Source of the DNA: Lenti-01 sp964399775 | GTDB lineage: Bacteria > Verrucomicrobiota > Kiritimatiellia > CAIQIC01 > Lenti-01 | NCBI GenBank assembly: GCA_964399775.1 | Contig: CAYNSH010000003.1 | Location: 20,724 to 84,723, forward strand | Length of the DNA stretch: 64,000 bases | Reading direction: 5' to 3' | In this document: one piece after another, positions 49,941 through 57,979 of the stretch | Layout of the letters: the number at the start of each line of letters is the position of its first letter | Numbering within the stretch: position 1 is the first letter of the stretch | Notes under the pieces: model-generated | What the model was told of the DNA's origin: nothing | Database searches by the model: none | The model's input: only the letters and a program-made list of their open reading frames with translations | Position numbers and translations under genes: made by a program

Positions 49941-51866
49941 ATGGCGCCTGGATTGACGGAAGTGTTGGAAAGCTGGGACAGCGTTCGCAGCGGCGAGCTG
50001 TATGGCGTGGAGGCGTGGGGAAGCCCCTTCTTTCACATCACGCCCGACGGCTTTGCGGCCGTGCGGCTCAAGAACCGCGCAGGGGCGGTGAGCGTGAAGT
50101 TTCACGACATCGTCCAGGGGCTCTATCAGCGCGGGCTCAGCCTGCCAATCCTGCTGCGGTTCGGCGACCTGCTGGCCGCGCGGCTCGCGGGGATCCATCA
50201 GGCCTTCTCTAAGGCCATGGAGGAATCCGGCTATACCGGCGTCTATCGCGGCGTCTACCCGATCAAGGTTAACCAGCAGCAGCAGGCCGTCTCGGATGTC
50301 GTCAAGTTCGGCCGACCGTTCCACCACGGCCTCGAAGCGGGTTCCAAGGCCGAACTCATCGCCGCGCTGGCCTACATGCACGATCCCGAGGCCTTCATCA
50401 TCTGCAACGGCTACAAGGATGCCGAGTTCATCGACCTGGCCCTCTCGTCCCTGAAAATGGGCTTGCAGACCATGCTGGTCCTGGAGATGCCCGGCGAACT
50501 GGACCTGCTCCTGGAGCGCGCGGAGCGGATGAACATCCGCCCGCGCATCGGCATCCGTGTCAAGCTGGCCAGCTCGGTGGGCGGCAAGTGGACCGAGTCC
50601 GGCGGCGAAAGCAGCGTCTTCGGCCTCACGCCCCCACAGGTGATCGCCGTGATCGACCGCCTGCGCGAACGCGGCATGCTCGACTGCCTGGAACTGCTGC
50701 ACTACCACCTCGGCTCCCAGGTCCCCAACATCCGCGAAATCCGCGACGCCATCCACGAGGCCTCGCGCTTCTATGTCAGCCTCGTCCAGGAAGGCGCCCA
50801 AATGGGCATCCTCGACATCGGCGGCGGACTGGCCATCGACTACGATGGCTCCAAGTGCAACTGCGCCAGCAGCGCCAACTACGATGTGGCCGAATATGCC
50901 GCCGACGTCGTCGAGGGCGTCATGGCCGTGTGCAACCAGGCCCGGGTCGCCCACCCCGTGCTCATCAGCGAATCGGGCCGCGCCCTCATTGGCTACTATT
51001 CCGTTTTGCTGGTCAACGTGCTCAGCACCAGCTCCTTCGAGGTCAATGAACCGCCGGAACCCGTCGCCGAGCCCATCCCCGAGCCCATCCGCAACCTCAT
51101 GGATGTCGCCGCCAACCTGCGCACCCGCAACCTGCGCGAGTTCTACAACGATGCCATCTTCTATCGCGAAGAAATCCAAAAGGCCTTCAAGCACGGCGAC
51201 ATCACCCTGCGCCAGCATGCCCAGGCCGACCGCCTCTTCTGGCACATCCTCTCCCAGATCCGCGCCGAAATCCCCAAGCTGCGCTTCGTCCCCGAAGACA
51301 TGCGCGACCTCGACGACGCCATGGCCGACGTCTACTACTGCAACTTCAGCGTCTTCCAGTCCTTGCCCGACAGTTGGGCCATCGACCAGATCTTCCCGGT
51401 TATGCCCATCCAGCGCCTCAACGAAAAACCCGCGCGCCTCGCCGTGCTCTCCGACATCACCTGCGACTGCGACGGCAAGATCGATCACTTCGCCGACATG
51501 CGCGACATCCGCCGCGCCCTGCCGGTGCATGCCGTCGCGCCGGACGAAGACTATATCTTCGGCGTGTTCCTCGTCGGCGCCTATCAGGAGACCCTCGGCG
51601 ATCTGCACAATCTCTTCGGCGATACCAACGTCGCCAGCATCCACGTCGACGACGATGGCGAAATCGAATACGAGCAGGAACTCGACGGCGATTCCGTCGG
51701 CGATGTGCTCAGCTATGTGGAATACAACCCGCAGGGCCTCCTGGCCCGCTTCCGCGAGCTGGCCGAAGTGGCCGTGCGCCAGAAGCGCATCACCCCCAGC
51801 GAACGGCGCGAAATCCTCGGCGCCTATGAAAGCGGGCTGCGCGGCTATACCTATTTCGAAACCTGA
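49941..51866 (+). CDS. speA: Biosynthetic arginine decarboxylase
   Basis: Converts arginine to agmatine, the first step of this polyamine cluster. 641 residues, a PLP enzyme of the alanine-racemase fold. The PLP lysine is in GVYRGVYPIKVNQQQQAV (about K109), with EAGSKAELIAAL, KLASSVGGKWTESGGESSVF, LLHYHLGSQVPNI and LDIGGGLAIDYDGSK as expected. The C-terminal active-site cysteine region reads SDITCDCDGKID, where most SpeA proteins have TCDSDG. CAGGAG precedes the ATG at 49941, about 9 bp away; the frame is open upstream without coding character. The dehydrogenase gene follows 25 bp later. Confidence 0.96.
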   Translation: MAPGLTEVLESWDSVRSGELYGVEAWGSPFFHITPDGFAAVRLKNRAGAVSVKFHDIVQGLYQRGLSLPILLRFGDLLAARLAGIHQAFSKAMEESGYTGVYRGVYPIKVNQQQQAVSDVVKFGRPFHHGLEAGSKAELIAALAYMHDPEAFIICNGYKDAEFIDLALSSLKMGLQTMLVLEMPGELDLLLERAERMNIRPRIGIRVKLASSVGGKWTESGGESSVFGLTPPQVIAVIDRLRERGMLDCLELLHYHLGSQVPNIREIRDAIHEASRFYVSLVQEGAQMGILDIGGGLAIDYDGSKCNCASSANYDVAEYAADVVEGVMAVCNQARVAHPVLISESGRALIGYYSVLLVNVLSTSSFEVNEPPEPVAEPIPEPIRNLMDVAANLRTRNLREFYNDAIFYREEIQKAFKHGDITLRQHAQADRLFWHILSQIRAEIPKLRFVPEDMRDLDDAMADVYYCNFSVFQSLPDSWAIDQIFPVMPIQRLNEKPARLAVLSDITCDCDGKIDHFADMRDIRRALPVHAVAPDEDYIFGVFLVGAYQETLGDLHNLFGDTNVASIHVDDDGEIEYEQELDGDSVGDVLSYVEYNPQGLLARFRELAEVAVRQKRITPSERREILGAYESGLRGYTYFET

Positions 51867-51891
51867 CCATCCGCAATCAAGGAGAACCAAC

Positions 51892-53091
<1,200 letters not shown>

Positions 53092-53133
53092 GCCCGCCAT
53101 GGCCCACCATTCCCTTTCCCGGCGGCGCTGGCG

Positions 53134-53289
53134 TTTTCCACACCGTGGAAAACTTTTTTCCACGGCGTGGAAAATAACCGCGAACATTTTCCACAGTGTG
53201 GAAAAAAACGGCCCGAATTTTCCACAGTGTGGAAAACTTTTTTCCATAGCGTGGAAAACTCGCCGAACAGTTTTCCATAGCGTGGAAAA
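53134..53289. repeat. Array of six TTTTCCA-TGGAAAA palindromes
   Basis: Six 19-bp palindromes start at 53134, 53156, 53187, 53218, 53240 and 53271, i.e. with spacings of 22, 31, 31, 22 and 31 bp, all near two or three helical turns. The middle varies (CACCG, CGGCG, CAGTG, CAGTG, TAGCG, TAGCG after TTTTCCA), while the TTTTCCA and GTGGAAAA arms are invariant. The array fills the 216-bp gap inside the polyamine operon and ends 18 bp before the decarboxylase start. As RNA each could form a hairpin. As DNA they look like a phased row of protein-binding sites. Confidence 0.9.
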
Positions 53290-53307
53290 CGTGGAGGGGA
53301 GGGCGGC

Positions 53308-54516
53308 GTGACGGCCGTGCTGTCCACGCCCGCGTTTGTGGTGGATGCGGAAGCCCTCCGGCGCAACGCGGAGATTCTCGCGGACGTCAAGGCGCGCACC
53401 GGCTGCCGGATGCTGATGGCCCTCAAAGCGTTTTCCATGCCCGCCGCCGCCCCGCTTGTCGCCGGTGTCCTCGACGGCACCTGCGCCAGTTCCGTCCACG
53501 AGGCGCGCCTCGGCCACGAGGTGTTCGGCGGCGAAACCCACGCCTTCGCCGCCGCCTTTTCCGAACGCGACATGCGCGAGCTGCTCGGGCTCGAGGCCGA
53601 ACCCGGCCAGCGCCGCGAAACGCTCATTCAGCACATCACCTTCAACTCCTTCGCCCAGTGGCGGCAGTTCCGGCCGCTGATGGCCCATGCGGGCGCGAAG
53701 GTCGCCTGCGGACTTCGAGTCAACCCCGAGCATTCCGAGGGGGCCGTCCCGCTCTACGATCCCTGTGCCCCCGGCTCGCGCCTCGGCATCCGCCGCGCCG
53801 CCTTCGACGGCGAAGACCTCGACGGCTTGTCCGGACTCCACTTCCATACGCTTTGCGAGCAGGATGCCGACGCCTTCGAACGCACCCTGGCCGCGTTTGA
53901 AGAGCGCTTCGGCGACCTGCTGGCCCGTTTTCAATGGTTCAACTTCGGCGGCGGGCATCATATCACCCGCGAGGGATATGATCTCGACCGCCTGTGCCGT
54001 GTACTCGACGGATTCCTCGCGCGCCATCCCGGTGCGGTCCTCTACCTCGAACCCGGCGAAGCCTGGGTGCTCAATGCCGGCGTGCTGGTTGCCACCGTGC
54101 TCGACGTCATTCACAACGACGTGGAGATCGCCATCCTTGACACCTCCTGCGTCTGCCACATGCCCGACGTGATTGAAATGCCCTACCGTCCGCGCGTGTT
54201 TCGCGATCCGGATTGGGACGGCGCACCCGTCCCCGGCCCCGCCGCCGACCGGGGAGGGGAGCCCGGCAAAAAGCCTTTCACCGTGCGACTGGCCGGCCCG
54301 TCGTGCCTCGCCGGCGATGTCATCGGCGACTTCTCCTTCGCCGCCCCCCTCCGCCCCGGCGACCGCCTGGTCTTCGAAGACATGGCGCTCTACAGCATGG
54401 TCAAGACCACCACCTTCAACGGCATCCGCCTGCCCGCCATCCTCCTGCGCGAGCCCGGCGCCACCCTCCACCCCGTCCGCCGCTTCAGCTATGCGGATTT
54501 CGTTTCAAGATTGTGA
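53308..54516 (+). CDS. nspC: Carboxyspermidine / carboxynorspermidine decarboxylase
   Basis: 402 residues from a GTG start with GGAGGGGAGGG upstream. PLP enzyme of the alanine-racemase fold that decarboxylates carboxyspermidine to spermidine (or carboxynorspermidine to norspermidine). The PLP lysine is in CRMLMALKAFSMPA (about K40), with CASSVHEARLGHEVFGGETH, HFHTLCEQDADAFERTL, NFGGGHHITREGYDLDRLC and DTSCVCHMPDVIEMPYRPRV typical of NspC. AGPSCLAGDVIGDFSF holds the catalytic cysteine region. The stop codon's last base is the first base of the RAYT-associated palindrome at 54516, so the element abuts the gene precisely. Confidence 0.95.
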   Translation: MTAVLSTPAFVVDAEALRRNAEILADVKARTGCRMLMALKAFSMPAAAPLVAGVLDGTCASSVHEARLGHEVFGGETHAFAAAFSERDMRELLGLEAEPGQRRETLIQHITFNSFAQWRQFRPLMAHAGAKVACGLRVNPEHSEGAVPLYDPCAPGSRLGIRRAAFDGEDLDGLSGLHFHTLCEQDADAFERTLAAFEERFGDLLARFQWFNFGGGHHITREGYDLDRLCRVLDGFLARHPGAVLYLEPGEAWVLNAGVLVATVLDVIHNDVEIAILDTSCVCHMPDVIEMPYRPRVFRDPDWDGAPVPGPAADRGGEPGKKPFTVRLAGPSCLAGDVIGDFSFAAPLRPGDRLVFEDMALYSMVKTTTFNGIRLPAILLREPGATLHPVRRFSYADFVSRL

Positions 54517-54574
54517 TTCTAGAATTAATTGGCTGACCCCTTTTTAAAAGGGGTCAGCCAATTAATTCTAGAAT
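54516..54574. repeat. RAYT-element left-end palindrome
   Basis: A 59-bp inverted repeat: arms of 29 bp (54516-54544 and 54546-54574) around a single T. Each arm contains AAAAGGGGTCAGCCAATTAA followed by TTCTAGAAT. Its inner arm also starts the first of the two 305-bp direct repeats. Related non-autonomous copies are at 17532-17587 and 18449-18504. Confidence 0.9.
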
Positions 54575-54850
54575 ATCGGCTTGACCAACGCCCTCTGCCT
54601 GAGACAAGTTGGCAGCATGCCTCGATCATTGCGAGTTGAATACCCAGGGGCCCGGTACCACGTGATGTGCCGGGGAAATCAGCGACAAGACATTTTCCTA
54701 TCCAAGGAGGATGTGGATCTGTTCCTGCAAACCCTGGAGGGGATGTGTAATCGCAACGGAGTGCGGGTGCATGCGTGGTGTGTCATGAGCAACCACTATC
54801 ACGTCCTTCTCGAGACGCCCAACGGCGACCTGGTCAGTGCGATGAAATGT
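54546..54850 (+). pseudogene. Truncated duplicate of RAYT transposase 5' end
   Basis: A direct duplicate of 54851-55154. It encodes the first ~77 residues of the transposase (from MPRSLRVEYPGARYHVMCRG at 54617 through SNHYHVLLETPNGDLVSAMK), including the HUH-type histidine pair. The frame then breaks into the next copy of the repeat end (AAAAGGGGTCAGCC) and stops by 54889. The duplication unit is 305 bp. The catalytic tyrosine region is missing, so this copy cannot be active. Confidence 0.88.
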
Positions 54851-54921
54851 AAAAGGGGTCAGCCAATTAATTCTAGAATATCGGCTTGACCAACGCCCTC
54901 TGCCTGAGACAAGTTGGCAGC

Positions 54922-55932
54922 ATGCCTCGATCATTGCGAGTTGAATACCCAGGGGCCCGGTACCACGTGATGTGCCGGGGAAATCAGCGACAAGACATTT
55001 TCCTATCCAAGGAGGATGTGGATCTGTTCCTGCAAACCCTGGAGGGGATGTGTAATCGCAACGGAGTGCGGGTGCATGCGTGGTGTGTCATGAGCAACCA
55101 CTATCACGTCCTTCTCGAGACGCCCAACGGCGACCTGGTCAGTGCGATGAAATGGTTTCAGGGAACCTTTACCCAGCGGTACAATGCCCGTCATCGGCTT
55201 TGCGGACATTTGTTTCAAGGTCGTTACAAGGCCAAGGTGATTGACGATGCCGATGGAGCCTACTTCCAAATGGTGGGCGATTACATCCACCTGAATCCTG
55301 TGGAGGCCGGCTTCATCGGGCCCGGGAGTCTAGCGAAGTATGAATGGAGCAGTTTTCCATTCTATCTAAGGCCACCTTCCAGGCGGCCGCCGTGGTTGCT
55401 AACCGCGCCCATGCTCTCGGCGTGCGGTATTCCAGCGGATACAACGAAGGGGCGGCAAGCTTATGCTAACTATATAGAAGGGCGCCGTGAAATGGTGGCT
55501 TCATTCCAGAAAGGAAGCGTTGATGCGCTCCAATGGCAGCAAATGGAACGGGGCTGGGTGCATGGCAGCAAGGCGTTTCAAAAACAGATGGTGGAATGCC
55601 TGAAGGAGTCCGGCTCGGTCCCCCTGCGCCGGGTGGCCGATGGCGGGCAGAAGAGGGAAATCGGGGAGGTGGTCGCGGATGAAGCCGTGCGCCGCTGCCT
55701 TGCGTACTTTGGTTTAGCCGAACGTGACTTGATCCGAATCAACAAAGGCGACCCTCGTAAGATGTTGATCGCCGGGCTGATAAGATCTCGTTTTCCGGTT
55801 ACGGTGGAGTGGGTGTCGCAGCGCCTTGACATGGGGCATTTCACAACGATATGCCGATCCATGCACTTCTTTGATGCCCCGGGAAAAGAGTGGGAAAAGG
55901 ATAAAGCAAAAATTCTAGAATTAATTGGCTGA
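54922..55932 (+). CDS. REP-associated tyrosine transposase (RAYT, Y1 family)
   Basis: 336 residues from the ATG at 54922. A single-tyrosine HUH transposase of the IS200/IS605-like Y1 class: the family start MPRSLRVEYPGARYHVMCRG, HUH motif in CVMSNHYHVLLETPNGDL, FQGRYKAKVIDDADGAYFQM, and the tyrosine-bearing YIHLNPVEAGFIGPGSLAKY. The C terminus carries a helical DNA-binding extension. The last seven codons and the stop (KILELIG and TGA) are supplied by the REP-like sequence at 55912-55940. RAYTs cut single-stranded REP palindromes; the matching palindromes flank this gene and occur alone at 17.5 and 18.4 kb. It is inserted between nspC and speB. Confidence 0.93.
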   Translation: MPRSLRVEYPGARYHVMCRGNQRQDIFLSKEDVDLFLQTLEGMCNRNGVRVHAWCVMSNHYHVLLETPNGDLVSAMKWFQGTFTQRYNARHRLCGHLFQGRYKAKVIDDADGAYFQMVGDYIHLNPVEAGFIGPGSLAKYEWSSFPFYLRPPSRRPPWLLTAPMLSACGIPADTTKGRQAYANYIEGRREMVASFQKGSVDALQWQQMERGWVHGSKAFQKQMVECLKESGSVPLRRVADGGQKREIGEVVADEAVRRCLAYFGLAERDLIRINKGDPRKMLIAGLIRSRFPVTVEWVSQRLDMGHFTTICRSMHFFDAPGKEWEKDKAKILELIG

Positions 55933-55989
55933 CCCCTTTTTGACCCCTTTTCTAGAATTAATTGGCTGACCCCTTTTTGACCCCTTTTT
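55912..55989. repeat. RAYT-element right-end repeats
   Basis: Two direct copies of the REP arm in inverted orientation relative to the left end: ATTCTAGAATTAATTGGCTG followed by ACCCCTTTT at 55912-55940 and a shortened copy at 55951-55977, each followed by TGACCCCTTTT. The last T run touches the speB ATG at 55990, leaving speB with no Shine-Dalgarno sequence. Confidence 0.9.
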
Positions 55990-56913
55990 ATGTCCTCTTT
56001 TCTCGACAGCGAATATCCGAACGCGCCGGCGGACAAGGCGTTCTTCCACGTCATTCCCGCGCCGATGGAGACGACGGTTTCGTATGGAGGCGGTACGGCC
56101 AAGGGGCCGCAGGCCATTCTGACGGCATCCAACCAGCTCGAGGCCTTTGACGGGCGGAGTTGTCCCGGCGACCTCGGCATCCACACTCAGCCCGAGGTGA
56201 AGCCTGTCGTCGGGAAGAAGCGCCTGGAAGAGCGCTGGATCGATTCGATCGAGGCGGCGGTTGCGAAGGCGCTGCGTTGCGGTGCGGTGCCGGTCGTTCT
56301 CGGCGGCGAGCATACGGTGACGCAGGCTGCCGCCCGCGCGTTCAAGGCCGCCGGGTCGGACATCGGGTTTATCCATTTCGATGCCCATGTCGATCTGCGC
56401 GACACCTACGAGGGGACAACATATTCCCACGCCTGCGTCATGCGCCGCGTGCACGAACTGGGCTTTCCAATCGTCCAACTCGGCACCCGCGCCTATTGTC
56501 TCGAGGAACGCGACTATCGCGCGATGAATCGGAAGACCATCCGCGCCTTCGACGCCGACGAGATCGCCGCCGGGAAGCTGCCGAAGGACTGGATCCCGAA
56601 GATTTTTCCCCAGCAGGTATTCATCACGTTTGATCTTGATGGGCTGGATCCGTCCGAGCTGCCGGCGACCGGCACGCCGGTGCCCGGTGGGCTGGGATGG
56701 TACGATGCGATCAACCTGATCGATGTCGTGGCTTCGTGCAAAACCATTGTGGGCGTTGATGTGGTCGAGCTGGCGCCGATCCGTGGTCTGGCCCATCCGG
56801 ACTTTACGGCGGCGCGTCTGGTCTATGCCCTGATGGGCGCCGCGGCGCGCTCCCGCGTGTCGCGTCCGCCGGCAAGTCGGCCTCGCCGCGGTCCCGTCAG
56901 GTCCGCCCCGTGA
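55990..56913 (+). CDS. speB: Agmatinase (ureohydrolase)
   Basis: 307 residues. Hydrolyses agmatine to putrescine and urea, linking SpeA to the carboxyspermidine steps. The Mn-binding motifs are intact: VLGGEHTVTQA, FIHFDAHVDLRDTYEG, YSHACVMRR and ITFDLDGLDPSELPATGTPV. MGVDVVEL-type VGVDVVELAP follows. The C-terminal 20 residues are a basic Ser/Arg/Pro tail beyond the usual fold end. The ATG follows directly on the RAYT right end with a run of T residues instead of a ribosome-binding site, so expression may have been altered by the insertion. gph starts 4 bp before its stop. Confidence 0.95.
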   Translation: MSSFLDSEYPNAPADKAFFHVIPAPMETTVSYGGGTAKGPQAILTASNQLEAFDGRSCPGDLGIHTQPEVKPVVGKKRLEERWIDSIEAAVAKALRCGAVPVVLGGEHTVTQAAARAFKAAGSDIGFIHFDAHVDLRDTYEGTTYSHACVMRRVHELGFPIVQLGTRAYCLEERDYRAMNRKTIRAFDADEIAAGKLPKDWIPKIFPQQVFITFDLDGLDPSELPATGTPVPGGLGWYDAINLIDVVASCKTIVGVDVVELAPIRGLAHPDFTAARLVYALMGAAARSRVSRPPASRPRRGPVRSAP

Positions 56914-57575
56914 GGCCCCAGCTTTTCCTGTTCGATCTCGATGGCACGCTGATCGACACGCGCACCGATCTGGCCACCGCCACCAATTGGATGCGAGCGC
57001 AGCACGGTTTGCCGCCCCTGCCCCTGGAGCGCGTTGCCGCCTACGTCGGCGATGGCGTGCGCATGCTGGCGATTCGCGCCCTCGAAGGCGCGCCTGTTGA
57101 TCCGGATCGCGCCGCCTCAGAAATCGGCCAAGCCTACGCCGAACATCTGTTCGATCATACGACCGCCTATCCTGGCGTCGATGCCGGCTTGCAGGCTCTT
57201 CGGTCCGCCGGCCATCATCTCGGACTTGCCACCAACAAGCCGACCATCCATGCCCGGCGCTTGATAGCGCATTTCGGTTGGGCCGATTGGCTTGACATCC
57301 TCATCGGCGGGGGGGATTTGCCCGAACTCAAGCCCTCCCCTCTGCCCCTGCAAACCGCCATGCGCCGAACGGGTCATTCCCCCGCCGACACCTGGATGGT
57401 TGGCGACCACCACACCGATCTCGAAGCCGCCCGGCGCGCCGGCATCCGGTCGGTATTCCTCCAAAGCGGCATCGGCCATCCCGGCGCCGAAACTCCCGAT
57501 CTCACCTTTCCCGATTTCTCGACCTTCGTCCACTTCTTCACCGGCAAAGAAGCGGGAGAAGGAGCATGGGGATGA
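56910..57575 (+). CDS. gph: HAD-family phosphatase (phosphoglycolate phosphatase-like)
   Basis: 221 residues from a GTG overlapping the speB stop by 4 bp. HAD superfamily, Gph subgroup: motif I LFLFDLDGTLIDTRTDL, a helical cap (ATNWMRAQHGLPPLPLERVA), motif II LATNKPTIHAR, motif III Lys in LPELKPSPLPLQ and motif IV WMVGDHHTDLEAARRAG. Phosphoglycolate is the usual substrate in the subgroup but others are possible. Translational coupling to speB suggests it belongs to the same transcript, without a clear metabolic reason. Confidence 0.88.
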   Translation: MRPQLFLFDLDGTLIDTRTDLATATNWMRAQHGLPPLPLERVAAYVGDGVRMLAIRALEGAPVDPDRAASEIGQAYAEHLFDHTTAYPGVDAGLQALRSAGHHLGLATNKPTIHARRLIAHFGWADWLDILIGGGDLPELKPSPLPLQTAMRRTGHSPADTWMVGDHHTDLEAARRAGIRSVFLQSGIGHPGAETPDLTFPDFSTFVHFFTGKEAGEGAWG

Positions 57576-57695
57576 GCAAGGTTACCGGGGTGCCGCTATC
57601 GGGTCGCCGGGGTTTCCCGCCCCGTTCCGGGGCGAGGCCTCGTCCGGACGGGGAACCCAGGTATCAAGGGGCGAAGGTTCGAGCCGAATAAGTTA
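57576..57695. other. Non-coding segment with a long imperfect hairpin
   Basis: No gene is visible. A long stem can form between GGGTTTCCCG (about 57609-57618) and CGGGGAACCC (about 57649-57658), enclosing a CCCCG-TTC-CGGGG hairpin. It lies between gph and the convergent tRNA gene and may serve as a terminator for one or both. Confidence 0.4.
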
Positions 57696-57769
57696 TCGGG
57701 GCGCCGGGATTTGAACCCGGGACCTTTTGCACCCCAAGCAAACGCGCTACCAGTCTGCGCTACGCCCCG
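57696..57769 (-). tRNA. tRNA-Pro (GGG)
   Basis: A 74-nt cloverleaf on the minus strand: acceptor CGGGGCG pairs with CGCCCCG plus discriminator A; the D-arm region is AGCGCAGACTGGTAGCGC; the anticodon stem-loop is TTTGC-TTGGGGT-GCAAA, giving anticodon GGG (codons CCC/CCU); the T arm is CCGGG-TTCAAAT-CCCGG. CCA is not encoded. It is very similar to typical bacterial tRNA-Pro. Confidence 0.97.
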
Positions 57770-57860
57770 ACAGGGTGGTGATGAGTCTCGGGGTGTATCA
57801 TGGCCGACGGTGGAGCGTCAACGGCGCAATTGCCGGTGGGCCGCATGGGCGCGCAGGGGC

Positions 57861-57955
57861 GGACCTGATTCGCCCATGGGAAAAGCCCGCGGGGGTCTGA
57901 AGACTGAAGAAGCAGTTCTGATTCGCCCACGGGGTAACCCGTGGGACTCTGAAGC
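57861..57955. repeat. GATTCACCCACGG hairpin repeat, two diverged copies
   Basis: Copy at 57861-57903 (GGACCTGATTCGCCCATGGG, then GCCCGCGGGGGTCTGAAG) and copy at 57917-57955 (CTGATTCGCCCACGGGGTAA, then CCCGTGGGACTCTGAAG). They lie in tandem between the tRNA gene and the 3' end of the HydG-like gene. CCCACGGG and CCCGTGGG arms pair in the second copy. Confidence 0.8.
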
Positions 57956-57979
57956 CGGGAGGGGGCTGGGGAGGGGGGG

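Noticed and set aside
50773..51891. Extended N terminus for the carboxyspermidine dehydrogenase
   Set aside because: The upstream open frame overlaps speA and is rich in Ser, Pro and Thr as expected of a shifted frame; the ATG at 51892 has AAGGAG and begins the Rossmann fold directly.
53134..53289. Replication origin with DnaA boxes
   Set aside because: Two palindromes contain TTTTCCACA, close to a DnaA box, but the other copies deviate at the critical end bases. There is no dnaA, dnaN, gidA or AT-rich unwinding region nearby, and the array lies inside an operon.
57849..57960. Small RNA or riboswitch near the tRNA gene
   Set aside because: The stem-loops here are explained by two copies of the dispersed GATTCACCCACGG repeat; no promoter or conserved riboswitch core is visible.
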